Source: Sphingomonadales bacterium (GTDB taxonomy: Bacteria; Pseudomonadota; Alphaproteobacteria; Sphingomonadales; Sphingomonadaceae). From it: DNA of 64,000 bases. The DNA is taken from positions 94,153 through 158,152 of the forward strand of contig CANIRZ010000003.1 of assembly GCA_947470185.1 (NCBI GenBank), given 5' to 3'. Positions 43,501 to 52,412 of this stretch are shown here, piece by piece. The notes below the pieces were generated by a model. The model was given only the letters and a program-made list of their open reading frames with translations, made no database searches and was not told the origin of the DNA. The stretch's first letter is position 1. Each line of letters starts with the position of its first letter. Made by a program: the position numbers and the translations under genes.

Positions 43501-43755
43501 TCTGGCCAACCCAAGGCCTCTGCCGAACGTGTCGTAAAGGATATTCGCCGGGCAACACGGCGGCATTTTTCTGCTGAAGACAAGATCAGGATCGTGCTGG
43601 AAGGCCTGCGCGGAGAAGCGCTCGCCGGCGTCATTCACATGCGAACGATCATCGAACAGCAGGTGGGGAACTTCGCGGTGCAACCGTGGTCCATCTCCGG
43701 CACGAAAAAGGGAGACGCATCCGTTCATTTTAACCTACTGCCTCAAGAACGCTAA
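43486..43755 (+). pseudogene. Truncated IS3-type transposase orfA
   Basis: The first 45 or so codons are a normal IS3-family OrfA N terminus ('RRHFSAEDKIRIVLEGLRGE', a helix of the HTH). After 'LRGE' the family would continue with the rest of the HTH ('..IAELCRKEGI'), but here the frame carries unrelated residues ('ALAGVIHMRTIIEQQ') to a stop at 43755. It is therefore broken by a deletion or recombination. Only the start-codon hairpin and the left end remain intact. Confidence 0.78.
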
Positions 43756-43922
43756 TAACTGGCAAAGCTAGCTTCACAGCCTGATCGTTCAAGACTAGAG
43801 GGGGAATGACGGATTTCGACCTTTGACCGCGTTAGCTGTTATGACCGAAACTGGGCGCAAAGCAGAACGGCCGCAAATAACCTGGCCTTTTGGGATGATT
43901 ATATTCCCCGAAGTCTTCGACA

Positions 43923-44447
43923 TTACTTGCTCTGAATGGCTGATGATGACCAGTGAATATGAATTATGCGCCATCGCCCTTCGGTTTTGCGCAGCACCAT
44001 CGTTTCAACCGATCGACTATTAACCGGGCGATCACGGAAGGTTCCTTTTACGAACTCAACGCTCATAACGGATGAGAGGTTTCCGTCGGAAGCGATCGTT
44101 TGGCTGACGGGCGTTCTCGTTGTCGCTGCACTGAAGGCCGCGTCGGACTTGAGATGGTGGGTTTCATATTCGGCACGATTTCGTTCGACCCCGCCGGACT
44201 CAAAAATGACGACATCTTCAGCCATTAGGTTGAGCGCCGCAGTGGCGTCGCCGCGCTTCAGCGCCGCATGGAACGCATTTACAACGTCAGTTGGCGTATC
44301 GAAATTGGCAGTATCCGATTGGAGTGACGGGTTAGCCGCTGATGACATTGCATGAGCTTCAGGATGAACAGCTGCCAACATTAATGGGGTCAGGGCTAAT
44401 CCCAGAAGGCGTGCTGTTCGCACCGCTGAACCATGTTGGATTTTCAT
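43923..44447 (-). CDS. Exported SnoaL/DUF4440-like protein of the copper operon
   Basis: A 174-residue NTF2-fold protein with a signal peptide (cleavage near 'PEAHA', residue 33). The fold is visible from 'DVVNAFHAALKRGDATAALNLMAEDVVIFESGG' (about 53-86, quoted as landmarks) to 'MVLRKTEGRWRIIHIHWSS' at the end. Such periplasmic SnoaL-like proteins are frequently last in sphingomonad copABCD operons; a role in copper handling is inferred only from this position. It follows copD by 41 bases. 43756-43922 downstream holds nothing recognisable. Confidence 0.75.
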   Translation of the reverse strand: MKIQHGSAVRTARLLGLALTPLMLAAVHPEAHAMSSAANPSLQSDTANFDTPTDVVNAFHAALKRGDATAALNLMAEDVVIFESGGVERNRAEYETHHLKSDAAFSAATTRTPVSQTIASDGNLSSVMSVEFVKGTFRDRPVNSRSVETMVLRKTEGRWRIIHIHWSSSAIQSK

Positions 44448-44488
44448 AATATTCTACCCCTCGTTTTGGTAACCGTAATTGGCAGGAT

Positions 44489-45421
44489 TTAGTGGCCCAA
44501 CGGAGACATAGTGCCGATGAAAGCAACCAGCCCGAGAACTGCTAAGGCCAATGTGACCTCTGCTGCAAGGCTGGTCCGTAGTTTTGATAAAGTGGAGTTA
44601 ACATCGTCAGCTGGCGTTTGGTATATTCTTGAATGTCGCCGTCCAAGAATGGCATTCCGCGCAGCGAACAGCAGCATGATGCCAACTAGCGAAATCTTTG
44701 CGGCAAACAACCAGCCATAATCTGTCCTCAACACGTCTGCGCTTTTGTCCAAACCGAAAATAAGATGCGCATTAACCAGTCCAGTGACGCTAACAGCGAA
44801 AACCAAAAATACCCCCAGCGGGGCGAACTTATGCATGTCAGAAAGTATAGCAACAGGTGCGATCAGGTCGGGTCTGCGGGAGGCAACGCGGGTCACATGA
44901 ATGAACCAGCCAATTGCGCCAAGCCATAAACCAGCCGCCCAAAGATGCGCCGCATCGTTTAACCTGTGTATTGTGCCCAACGTGCCTTCTGTTGCTGCAG
45001 CATGGCCGTTCCAAGCAAGCGTCGTGAGGGCCAGCCCAAACAAACAAGCTGCAACTAACGCTCCAAATGTTGATCTGCCAAATAGGATCAAAGTAAAAGC
45101 GGCAGCGCTAAGAAGCCCAAGCCGAAATAGAAACGACCATCCAATGCTGGTCGACATCACCATCGCCTCGATTGTGGCCCATTCTAGTTGCCAGACAGGC
45201 TGCGCCATCATGGCGGCGATACTCAAAAACATTAATGTGATGGTCAGGACAGGTGCCACCACCGCAGCAACTGCCAGTGCACCATTATCTTTACGCTTAG
45301 ACTGCTGCGCCAATGTTTCGCGTAACCCGATGCAGCGAAAAGCCGTTATCCCAAATAGACCCAATAACAGCGTATAATGGGCAAAACGCAATAATGGATA
45401 TAGCCAGTTGTCCATGGTCAC
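44489..45421 (-). CDS. copD: Copper resistance inner-membrane protein CopD
   Basis: A 310-residue integral membrane protein with about eight hydrophobic helices. 'AHYTLLLGLFGITAFR' at the start, 'RLNDAAHLWAAGLWLG' and 'TRVASRRPDL' in the middle, and 'YGWLFAAKISLVGIMLL' near the C terminus match the CopD/PcoD family, including conserved His residues thought to pass copper. It works with periplasmic CopC in copper transfer across the inner membrane. Only 3 bases separate it from copC. Confidence 0.92.
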   Translation of the reverse strand: MTMDNWLYPLLRFAHYTLLLGLFGITAFRCIGLRETLAQQSKRKDNGALAVAAVVAPVLTITLMFLSIAAMMAQPVWQLEWATIEAMVMSTSIGWSFLFRLGLLSAAAFTLILFGRSTFGALVAACLFGLALTTLAWNGHAAATEGTLGTIHRLNDAAHLWAAGLWLGAIGWFIHVTRVASRRPDLIAPVAILSDMHKFAPLGVFLVFAVSVTGLVNAHLIFGLDKSADVLRTDYGWLFAAKISLVGIMLLFAARNAILGRRHSRIYQTPADDVNSTLSKLRTSLAAEVTLALAVLGLVAFIGTMSPLGH

Positions 45422-45424
45422 GGA

Positions 45425-45814
45425 TTAGCTGACTTTAAAGCTGACTTTTCCGGTCATGCGGTGACCGTCTGCACCGGCCGCCTGCCACCGGACTTCATAG
45501 CTTCCTGCACGAAGCGGTTGGCGCAAGCTCAGAGTTAAGGTCCGATTATCGTTCGACCAGCTTGGCGTGAAATTGCGGATTATCATTTCACCATGGTTTT
45601 TTACGCCAGGCATGTCAGTCATTACGATGCTGGCAACGGCAGTTGGCGTGAGCATACCTTCAGAGAAGTTTAACTGAACCACTCGCGGCTTCGCGACGGT
45701 GGTCCCTTCGGCAGGTGTTGATGACACAATCTTGCTATGCGCTAACGTTGCGGCCGGGCTGACAAGCGCTGCTGAGCCGAGTGCGAGACTGGCAATCAGG
45801 GAGAAAAATTTCAT
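45425..45814 (-). CDS. copC: Copper-binding periplasmic protein CopC
   Basis: A 129-residue CopC/YobA-type protein. Signal peptide to about residue 25 ('AATLA'), so the mature protein begins 'HSKIVSSTPAEG', placing the N-terminal His that forms the Cu(II) site. 'VVQLNFSEGML' and 'AGSYEVRWQAAGADGHRMTGKVSFKV' are family landmarks; the late Asp/His complete the Cu(II) ligands. The Met-rich Cu(I) loop of classical CopC is short here. Encoded between copB and copD. Confidence 0.93.
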   Translation of the reverse strand: MKFFSLIASLALGSAALVSPAATLAHSKIVSSTPAEGTTVAKPRVVQLNFSEGMLTPTAVASIVMTDMPGVKNHGEMIIRNFTPSWSNDNRTLTLSLRQPLRAGSYEVRWQAAGADGHRMTGKVSFKVS

Positions 45815-45831
45815 AACATTATCCTTTTATC

Positions 45832-46854
45832 TCAGAACCAGAAACGGACGCCGACAACATAATTTGTGACCGAGGGGTCCTCACCCGAGCCCCTTGCAAA
45901 ATCGGCGCTGCGACCCACACGCCAGCTTTGTTCAACGCCTAAATAAGGTGCAAATTCTCGTGTGATCTCGTACCGAAGCCGGACGCCAGCTTCAACACTG
46001 TCGATGCCTGCGCCGATCCCCAAGCGCGGAACGTTTTGTGCAGACAAATTAACTTCTGCCCGCGGCTGTAAAATCAGCCTTCGTGTGATGCGCTGGTCAA
46101 GCTCTGCTTCAACGCGCGCCGTGACGTCACCGCGATGCGATACAAACATCGCCGCGTCGACTTCAAACATATACGGCGCTAGCCCCTGCACACCGATAAC
46201 GGCATGTGTAGTTTTATCTCCTGCCACATCCTGCCGCACACCAAGCTGAAAATCCCAAAAAGGTGCTATTGCGCGCGAATAGAGAGCTTGGACTTCAGCA
46301 TCTTCAAGCGCCTTGCCGAAACCACCTTCGCCTTCGCTTTTGAACCAGAGGCGGCTTGTCGGTCCGCCATAATAGCCCTGAAAATCCCACAGATAGCCAT
46401 TATGGCCACCGCGAATCTGGGCTTCTAATCGGTCGCCCTGAAACCAGAATACTGGAAAGTCACCATGCGATTCCCGCAGACTTTTTCTGGAATCGAACAT
46501 TGCGTCCGCACCCCAGATTGCGTCAGCTGCACGCGAAGGACCAATGCCGGCCTCAACGGGTTGGGTGGTTTCCATCATCGGACCCGGTGACACGCCAGTG
46601 CTGCTTGCCGTGTCGTTCGCAGAACCGTGCTTCAGATCGCCATGGACCATCATATTGTGGTCCATAGCTGGTTTAGGATTAACCACAGATGGCGAATGGC
46701 CAGCATGGAGGTCGGCCTTTACTGGCGGGCTGCTCTGCGCTCCCGGAGCTACGGCGGGCTGTCCATCGTGCCCGTTATGGTCTTGCGCACGCGCGGGCAT
46801 TGATAACAATGCGGTGGCGACTAACGTGACGGCAATCAGGGGGGATGTGGTCAT
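45832..46854 (-). CDS. copB: Outer-membrane copper resistance protein CopB
   Basis: A 340-residue CopB. Signal peptide to 'MPARAQ' (residue about 21), then a His/Met-rich linker ('DHNGHDGQ', 'HAGHSP', 'DHNMMVHGD'), then a beta-barrel domain from about residue 120 ('DAEVQALYSRAIAPFWDFQLGVRQ', landmark only) ending with 'VVGVRFWF' and the terminal Phe. It binds or sequesters copper at the outer membrane. ATG 46854 overlaps the copA stop (ATGA); the upstream extension to 46926 would run inside copA. Confidence 0.92.
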   Translation of the reverse strand: MTTSPLIAVTLVATALLSMPARAQDHNGHDGQPAVAPGAQSSPPVKADLHAGHSPSVVNPKPAMDHNMMVHGDLKHGSANDTASSTGVSPGPMMETTQPVEAGIGPSRAADAIWGADAMFDSRKSLRESHGDFPVFWFQGDRLEAQIRGGHNGYLWDFQGYYGGPTSRLWFKSEGEGGFGKALEDAEVQALYSRAIAPFWDFQLGVRQDVAGDKTTHAVIGVQGLAPYMFEVDAAMFVSHRGDVTARVEAELDQRITRRLILQPRAEVNLSAQNVPRLGIGAGIDSVEAGVRLRYEITREFAPYLGVEQSWRVGRSADFARGSGEDPSVTNYVVGVRFWF

Positions 46855-48632
46855 GTTGCTACCTTTGGACCTACAACCGTTACCGTCTGCATCATGCCGC
46901 CATGCATGTGGTAAAGAAGGTGGCAATGAAATGCCCAGTCCCCCGGCTCATTGGCAGTCAAATCAAACTGGGCACTTGCACCTGGTTGAACCACAACAAC
47001 ATTCTTACGCGGCTGGTGCATAGCGCTTTCGCCGTTGACCAGTTCGAAGAACATACCATGCAGGTGAATAGGGTGCGCCATCATCGTGTTGTTCACCAGC
47101 TTGACACGTACGCGCTCGTTCCAGGCAAAACGGATTGGAATGTCGTCAACTGAACTAAACATACGCCCATCGAACGACCACATATAGCGTTCCATGTTGC
47201 CCGTCAGATGGATCTCCAGTAGCCTCGACGGCTCACGGGTATCTTGATTGGGCTCAAGCGCTGACAGCATGCGATAGTTTAACACGCGATGTTTGACGTC
47301 CCGCAGCCCTATCCCTGGGTCGCCCATTTTATCGACCGGAGCCATAGACACCATATCGAGGCCAGGGCCAATTTCGACATCGGGTGGCAAAAGCGATTTA
47401 TCGCGCATGCTCATGCCATCCATGCTGTGGCTCTTAGCGGCATTCGCATCCGCGCCACCGCCATGATCCATTCCTGCATGTCCGTTATGGTCTGCCGCCA
47501 TGTCGCTTGCAGCAGGTCCATGGTTCATACCCATGTCACCCATTGTTAGCAAAGGTGCCTCGCGTAGTGGCGGTACGCTTGCTTTCGCACCGGGGACGGT
47601 AGCTAGCATGGCCAGCGCCATACCTGATCGGTCCATAGATTCGGCGACTATTGCATATGCATCAGCCTTGCCCGGCTCGATGATAATGTCATAAGTTTCA
47701 GCAGTTGCAATCTGTAGTTCATCAACCTCAACCGGTTTTACGTTCTGCCCATCCGCAGCAATAACCGTCATCGGTAAGCCGGGGATCCGCAGATTGAAAA
47801 AGGTCATGGCGGAGCCATTGATGACGCGCAGCCGGATGCGTTCACCGCGGCGGAAGAGATATTCTAGACCTTCCTCTGCGCCACGTCCGTTGGCAAGATA
47901 GGTGTACGTAGGCGCACTTACGTCAGCGATGTCGGTCGGAAGCATGCGCATTTCTGCCCACATGCGTCTTTCTGCTCCCGACATAGGATATTTGTCAGTC
48001 CAGCTTGAGAGCTTGTCGTTGAAATAGCCTTCGCCGGTACGCAAGCGGCTCATAATGAAATGCGGGTGAAGCGGTGTAAATTCGCTCAACAGGAGGATGT
48101 AATCCCGATCGTAGCTAACAGGTTCGGCACCAGCAGGTTCGATAATGAGCGGACCATAATGCCCCGATTGTTCCTGCAGATGAGAATGGCTATGATACCA
48201 ATAGGTGCCAGACTGCCGTATCGGGAAGTCATAGGTAAACGTCTTGTGCGGCTTGATTCCAGGAAAGCTAACTCCGGGAACACCATCATATTGAAATGGA
48301 ACCAGCAGCCCGTGCCAGTGAATTGAGGTGTCCTCGTTCAGATGGTTCGTCACGTTAAGACGGACATTCTGCCCTTCGCGTAGCCGGATAAGCGGTCCAG
48401 GCACGCTTCCATTAACCGCGATACCATGCCCACTACGGCCTTGGACAGTCCGTCGACCGCTGGCCACCGCAAGGTCAATTATTTTGCCACTGACTTCGTC
48501 AAAACCGACGCGGATGGGTGGTCCATTGTGCCTGCGCATGCTGTGACCTTGAGCCCACGCAGGAACGGCGGCCAAAGTTGCGCCAGCACCCAATCCAGCT
48601 AATATGCCTCGTCGCGTTAGGGAGGTATTCAT
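46851..48632 (-). CDS. copA: Multicopper oxidase CopA
   Basis: A 593-residue periplasmic multicopper oxidase that oxidises Cu(I) to the less toxic Cu(II). A Tat-type signal ('LTRRGILAGLGAG') fits export of a folded cupredoxin. Copper motifs are 'HWHG' (about 105), 'YWYHSHSHLQEQSG' (about 145), 'HPIHLHGM' (about 520) and 'HCHLLYHMHGGM' at the C terminus. A Met/His-rich stretch (about 368-415: 'MGDMGMNHGP', 'HNGHAGMDHGG', 'MDGMSMRD') is the extra copper-binding insert of CopA. First gene of the copABCD operon. Confidence 0.95.
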   Translation of the reverse strand: MNTSLTRRGILAGLGAGATLAAVPAWAQGHSMRRHNGPPIRVGFDEVSGKIIDLAVASGRRTVQGRSGHGIAVNGSVPGPLIRLREGQNVRLNVTNHLNEDTSIHWHGLLVPFQYDGVPGVSFPGIKPHKTFTYDFPIRQSGTYWYHSHSHLQEQSGHYGPLIIEPAGAEPVSYDRDYILLLSEFTPLHPHFIMSRLRTGEGYFNDKLSSWTDKYPMSGAERRMWAEMRMLPTDIADVSAPTYTYLANGRGAEEGLEYLFRRGERIRLRVINGSAMTFFNLRIPGLPMTVIAADGQNVKPVEVDELQIATAETYDIIIEPGKADAYAIVAESMDRSGMALAMLATVPGAKASVPPLREAPLLTMGDMGMNHGPAASDMAADHNGHAGMDHGGGADANAAKSHSMDGMSMRDKSLLPPDVEIGPGLDMVSMAPVDKMGDPGIGLRDVKHRVLNYRMLSALEPNQDTREPSRLLEIHLTGNMERYMWSFDGRMFSSVDDIPIRFAWNERVRVKLVNNTMMAHPIHLHGMFFELVNGESAMHQPRKNVVVVQPGASAQFDLTANEPGDWAFHCHLLYHMHGGMMQTVTVVGPKVAT

Positions 48633-48668
48633 TTACGCTTGCATCCTTCTGAATAGCAGAATTATAGG

Positions 48669-48685
48669 ATACCCCCATAGGGTAT
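48669..48685. promoter_or_regulatory. CsoR operator
   Basis: ATACCCCCATAGGGTAT: arms ATACCC/GGGTAT around a 5-base centre, the standard CsoR-type site. It lies 36 bases before copA and 21 before csoR, so it should control both in response to Cu(I). Confidence 0.85.
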
Positions 48686-48706
48686 ATCAATAGAGCATTT
48701 ACGCTT

Positions 48707-48979
48707 ATGGCTAAAGATCGCAGCAGCACCATTAATCGCTTGAAACGGATCGAGGGCCAGGTGCGGGGCATCTCTCAGATGGTTGTTGATGACCGCTATT
48801 GCATCGACATTCTGCATCAGGTGCAAGCGGTGAAGTCCGCGCTTGCTAAGGTAGAAAGCACAATCCTTAGAGATCATGCATCATGCTGTGTCGCTGATGC
48901 AATTGCGTCAGGTAATGTGACAGAGCAGCGCGAAAAATTTAACGAGCTTATTGATCTGTTTGACAAGGTTAAGCGCTGA
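48707..48979 (+). CDS. csoR: CsoR-family copper-sensing repressor
   Basis: A 90-residue all-helical CsoR/RcnR-family regulator ('INRLKRIEGQVRGISQMVVDD'). The Cu(I) ligand set Cys32, His57 and Cys61 has CsoR spacing, and there is no His at position 3 as in RcnR, so it senses Cu(I) rather than Ni/Co or aldehyde. Divergent from copA with the operator between. It should release the DNA on binding copper and derepress copABCD. Confidence 0.9.
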   Translation: MAKDRSSTINRLKRIEGQVRGISQMVVDDRYCIDILHQVQAVKSALAKVESTILRDHASCCVADAIASGNVTEQREKFNELIDLFDKVKR

Positions 48980-49242
48980 ATACGGCAATCAATCTGATGG
49001 GACGTCCGCTTTTGGATAAGCTAGCTGGATCTACATATGGCCACAGTTGGGCGCGAAGCGGACATTGCGTTTCGACGTTCTCCGAAGCAGCTTCTCGCGA
49101 ATGGGCAATTATGTATCACGCAGGCTCCAGGTCAGCCGCCGTGCGACCTTGGTTCAAAGCGTTTTTAATAACGACCGTCGAAATCTATATGTAAAAAATT
49201 ACACGTTACCGTTGCTGTATTCAAAGCGCTCCGGGCGAAAAG
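48980..49242. other. Intergenic stretch after csoR
   Basis: No convincing gene; short overlapping frames show no recognisable protein. It is the junction of the copper module with the element backbone. AT-rich towards the end, then followed by the 46-bp palindrome. Confidence 0.45.
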
Positions 49243-49288
49243 AACCGACAAAACCATCAAAAGCCCCCTTTTGTAGGTTTTGTCGGTT
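49243..49288. repeat. 46-bp palindrome, copy 2
   Basis: Layout: AACCGACAAAACC, AT, CAAAAG, CCCC, CTTTTG, TA, GGTTTTGTCGGTT, a near-perfect hairpin with 13-bp outer and 6-bp inner stems. It lies 14 bases beyond the primase stop, so it may also terminate that transcript. Its inverted twin is at 21601-21646. Confidence 0.85.
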
Positions 49289-49301
49289 TATATTCGCACA
49301 A

Positions 49302-51725
49302 TCAGGTCGTCAGATTGCCGGTCTTTGGGTTGATGTAGTAGCGGACAATTGGTCTGCCGCCGGTTTCTTCGGGGCGCATGGCGAGCCAATGCGCGTGCAC
49401 CAACGCACCGAGGCCCCTTTCCACCTCCGCCTTATCTTTCAACTGAGACCACCCTTGAGTGTAGATATCTCGCACTGTGAACCCGCATTTCAATTTCGCA
49501 TTTTCAATGCGTTTCCAAATCAGTTTTGCCGTATCAACTGGAGCGGCCTCGGCTGCGGCGTAAACCCGGCGAGCGTGAGCTTCGAGGTAGTCCGCCCAAC
49601 GAATAGCCATGGTGATTGCTTCAACCGACACACTTCCCGTGCCACCCGACGCAAGATGCATGATCAGCGCTATTCGAGGCACCAGCCCCCGATATTTGGA
49701 CAAGTGTGCGGCCAGTTCTGGTGATAAAGTGTTTCTGCGAACCTTCGTCTCAAGACCTGTCCGGTATTCAACGAACAATCGCCGCGCTTCATCTGTAAAC
49801 CGAAGGTACGGCACCGCGTTTCCATCTTCAATAATAGCCCCGACGTCTTGTGGCCGAAGCTCAGCCAAGCGCCGGCACATTTGGTATGCCCTTGCTTGTG
49901 CAGACTTATCACTGGGACTGTCCATCGACACCCACTCAGGCATGTTGTCCGGCCAAACCAGTATTTGCACGCGCTGAACCATGCCATCGTCAAAGCTAAC
50001 CAAGGAGCCTGAGACGTAATTCGCAATCCGGCTCGGCTGGGTCGTCCCGAACATCGAAATGGTAACAGATGGTACATACGTGGTGCCCCGACCTATCCTG
50101 TCGAAGGTGTATGCATCTAGGCCGCTCCAGCCGGTCATCAAAAACCCGCGGTCCGCTGCTTTTTCCTTGCGATCAAGGTCTGCCAGCAACGACAAGAGTT
50201 CGTCACGGTGGTACATCACACCATTGGGGTTATCGGCACACATTTCTCCCAATTTCTCGACGGTCGCATTACTGGTAAAATACCTCTTGAATTTCGGCTT
50301 TTCAGGAGGATCGCCGATTGCCATGAATGCTTGCATCAATGCAGCCGGATCGCCCATATCTCTGGCTTTTTTCTCAGCAGAAGCCTGCTTCACCTTGTGA
50401 ACAGCCAAGGCCAGTTCATAATCCTTCTGCTTCTGCTTGTTGGCAACCATCGCCTCGGCCTCAAGTTCAGCCAGCGGCGCGAAGACTTCGCGTATCGCCG
50501 GGCTTTTTAACGCGCCGGGCGAAGCAACTATGCATCCCCATAGGTTGGCGGGTTCAGACCAATTATTATTCTGCTCTGGCTTTATGACGATCTTCCGGCC
50601 GATGAGGGCACCGAGCATCGACAAACCTGCACTTCCTGCAAAATCGAGAGGCACGCTCATTCTTGCGGCAATATCCCTGAGCCATGGTTGTAGTTCCGAG
50701 GGGAGCATGTCCTCTTCCAAATTTGGAACTGCCAATAACGCATCTGGTAGAGGAACAGGGTCTAGCCACACTATGTCGCTATCAACCGAGGATGCAATGT
50801 CCCCCTCAGTATCGCGGTAGCCAGACGCCTTGGCCATCTTGATGACGGAACGCATAGTGACCAACTTCTTGCCCGGCTTCGGCCTGAAGCTATCCCACTG
50901 GTGGCGCAGTGCCTCAGTGCCGGGGTAACTGTCACCATCGCTCGACCAATCGTCCCACAGGTCGAAGCCCGTGTCGTCGCCGTCACACTCGTGCTTCAAT
51001 GCCATGCCAATGAACAGCCACGGCTCGCGGCCCATGCTCGGGTCGAGTACTGCCAGTAGTGCCTTCATCTTCGCTACGGTTAGACCAAGGCGCGGCTCAC
51101 GTCCCGCCATGAAGTCGTCGGGGTCGAACGCGATCTGACTGCGCGCACCAAAGCGTCGCTCGCACAGGGCACGCGTGGCGTCGTCAACGTCGGCGATCGT
51201 GTCGTGATGGCCGCGCACGTCGCACACGGGCAAAATGTTGCCGGTGAAGGTGACAAAGCCGGACGAGCTGAACGTCTCGAAGCCGTAGTCGTCCGGTGTC
51301 GTCGGAGACTTGTGGTTGCCCAGATCCCCCTTCAGCGCGGCGCGCACGCCCTTGCCGCTCGGACTGTACTCGGCGTACGTGTGGCAGACGATGTTGCCAA
51401 TCTCGGCGGGCATGTTGCCGCCGACGTCGACGCAGTTGTCGAAGTCGAGGAACGTGTAGCCGAAGTCGGGCAGCGGGGCGAAGCCCACACCGTCATAGCC
51501 CATGCGTGCGGCTGCCTCACGCGCGGCGAAGAAGGTCGACAGGCGTGCGCGGTCCATTGGACTGCCCTGCTCGCCGTGGCGACGGGTGCCGTCGACCCAG
51601 TAGGGAACCTTGCGCGGCTTGGCCTCGCCGATGAAGGGCTCAAAGCGCCAGAGCAGCCAGCCGGGCACTTCGTGCAAAGCTTGCGGCACTTGGATGTCGT
51701 CCAATTTCTTACTGCGCGCGTTCAT
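49302..51725 (-). CDS. Primase/helicase-like replication protein (DUF3987)
   Basis: An 807-residue protein of mobile-element replication type. The N-terminal 200 residues resemble a prim-pol domain ('VPYWVDGTRRHG', 'GFAPLPDFGYTFLDFDNC' with acidic residues). A PriCT-like helical segment follows ('WLFIGMALKHECDG', about 230-300). The C-terminal 480 residues are a DUF3987 domain ('GSAGLSMLGALIGRK', 'IVASPGALKSP' as a degenerate P-loop). It would prime or unwind DNA for element replication. Sampled 60-base blocks near 51300-51480 are 67-70 percent GC, against 55-57 percent at 49800-50460, so the gene may be a mosaic. It overlaps the small gene upstream by ATGA. Confidence 0.85.
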   Translation of the reverse strand: MNARSKKLDDIQVPQALHEVPGWLLWRFEPFIGEAKPRKVPYWVDGTRRHGEQGSPMDRARLSTFFAAREAAARMGYDGVGFAPLPDFGYTFLDFDNCVDVGGNMPAEIGNIVCHTYAEYSPSGKGVRAALKGDLGNHKSPTTPDDYGFETFSSSGFVTFTGNILPVCDVRGHHDTIADVDDATRALCERRFGARSQIAFDPDDFMAGREPRLGLTVAKMKALLAVLDPSMGREPWLFIGMALKHECDGDDTGFDLWDDWSSDGDSYPGTEALRHQWDSFRPKPGKKLVTMRSVIKMAKASGYRDTEGDIASSVDSDIVWLDPVPLPDALLAVPNLEEDMLPSELQPWLRDIAARMSVPLDFAGSAGLSMLGALIGRKIVIKPEQNNNWSEPANLWGCIVASPGALKSPAIREVFAPLAELEAEAMVANKQKQKDYELALAVHKVKQASAEKKARDMGDPAALMQAFMAIGDPPEKPKFKRYFTSNATVEKLGEMCADNPNGVMYHRDELLSLLADLDRKEKAADRGFLMTGWSGLDAYTFDRIGRGTTYVPSVTISMFGTTQPSRIANYVSGSLVSFDDGMVQRVQILVWPDNMPEWVSMDSPSDKSAQARAYQMCRRLAELRPQDVGAIIEDGNAVPYLRFTDEARRLFVEYRTGLETKVRRNTLSPELAAHLSKYRGLVPRIALIMHLASGGTGSVSVEAITMAIRWADYLEAHARRVYAAAEAAPVDTAKLIWKRIENAKLKCGFTVRDIYTQGWSQLKDKAEVERGLGALVHAHWLAMRPEETGGRPIVRYYINPKTGNLTT

Positions 51726-51994
51726 GCTTCCTCTCCAATCAAACCAAAATGTTGAAGCGATTGCTCGATAAACGGGGCCTTTTCCTGCTCAAGCTTGCGA
51801 CTGAAAGACGCGAGTATCTCTTTAGGCGGAAGGTTAGGCTCCCAAAGTATTTGAAGTAACGCCCCGCTAGGAGTTTCGAATAGACCGAATTCGGCTGCGT
51901 ATTCGGGGGAGAACCGGACCCATGCGCGACGAAGTGGCGTTTCATTGGCGAAAGGGTCTTTTTGGGCGCGACGAACGCTCTTAGGGCGGGTCAT
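51722..51994 (-). CDS. Small mobile-element protein
   Basis: A 90-residue, mostly helical protein of unknown function ('TPSGALLQILWEPNLPPKEILASF', landmark at about 42-65). It precedes the primase gene and is coupled to it (ATGA), so is probably part of the element's replication or maintenance unit. I do not recognise a family. Confidence 0.6.
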   Translation of the reverse strand: MTRPKSVRRAQKDPFANETPLRRAWVRFSPEYAAEFGLFETPSGALLQILWEPNLPPKEILASFSRKLEQEKAPFIEQSLQHFGLIGEEA

Positions 51995-52109
51995 GCGGAC
52001 ACCTGTAAGGCACAGTTTTTCTGGCGCGGAGGCGCCTTGTGTGGTACGTAGTTCATAGGAAAAATCTTTCTTTTAGCGGCGCGGCTCGTGACGGAGCGGC
52101 GCCGTTTGT

Positions 52110-52322
52110 TTATGCGTCTGCGGCGGCAGCTTGCGCGGTGGATGAGAAGCGGCGCTGTGCGCGCCACTCCAAAATATCTGCTTCTGCGTACGAAATTTTG
52201 CCGGTCTTGCCGGGTGTCTTTATGAACGCAGGGCCTTCCCCGCGTACGCGCCAGTTTTCTAAGGTTGCGGGGCTGACCCCGATAAATGCCGCTGCTTCAC
52301 GGCTGGGTATTAAAATATCCAT
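52110..52322 (-). CDS. AlpA/excisionase-like helix-turn-helix protein
   Basis: A 70-residue MerR-like winged-helix protein: 'PSREAAAFIGVSPATLENWRVRG' (quoted in part; HTH at about 6-30), then 'ISYAEADILEWRAQRRF'. This is the AlpA/Xis fold that turns on or directs excision in integrase-driven islands. It lies between the primase unit and the integrase unit. Upstream are iteron-like repeats that it or the primase could bind. Confidence 0.85.
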   Translation of the reverse strand: MDILIPSREAAAFIGVSPATLENWRVRGEGPAFIKTPGKTGKISYAEADILEWRAQRRFSSTAQAAAADA

Positions 52323-52412
52323 AAATATTACTCCAACGAACCTCTACCGAACTGGAGAGGCTTCGATGGTTTCAACACGAGGTACGGGTCTGTCGCGAAA
52401 CCGGCGCTAAAC

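Larger units (their letters stand above)
43393..43755 (+). mobile_element. IS3-family insertion sequence remnant (left end)
   Basis: Begins with a probable left terminal repeat (TGCACCTGCCCCCCGTCAG, 43393 onward) and the 5' end of an IS3-type orfA. The rest of the IS, including orfB with the DDE catalytic domain and the right end, is absent. It sits exactly between module B and the copper operon and probably marks their junction. Confidence 0.75.

Noticed and set aside
49047..49724. 225-codon plus-strand frame
   Set aside because: Runs over the palindrome and into the primase gene's opposite strand; no start signal or recognisable content.
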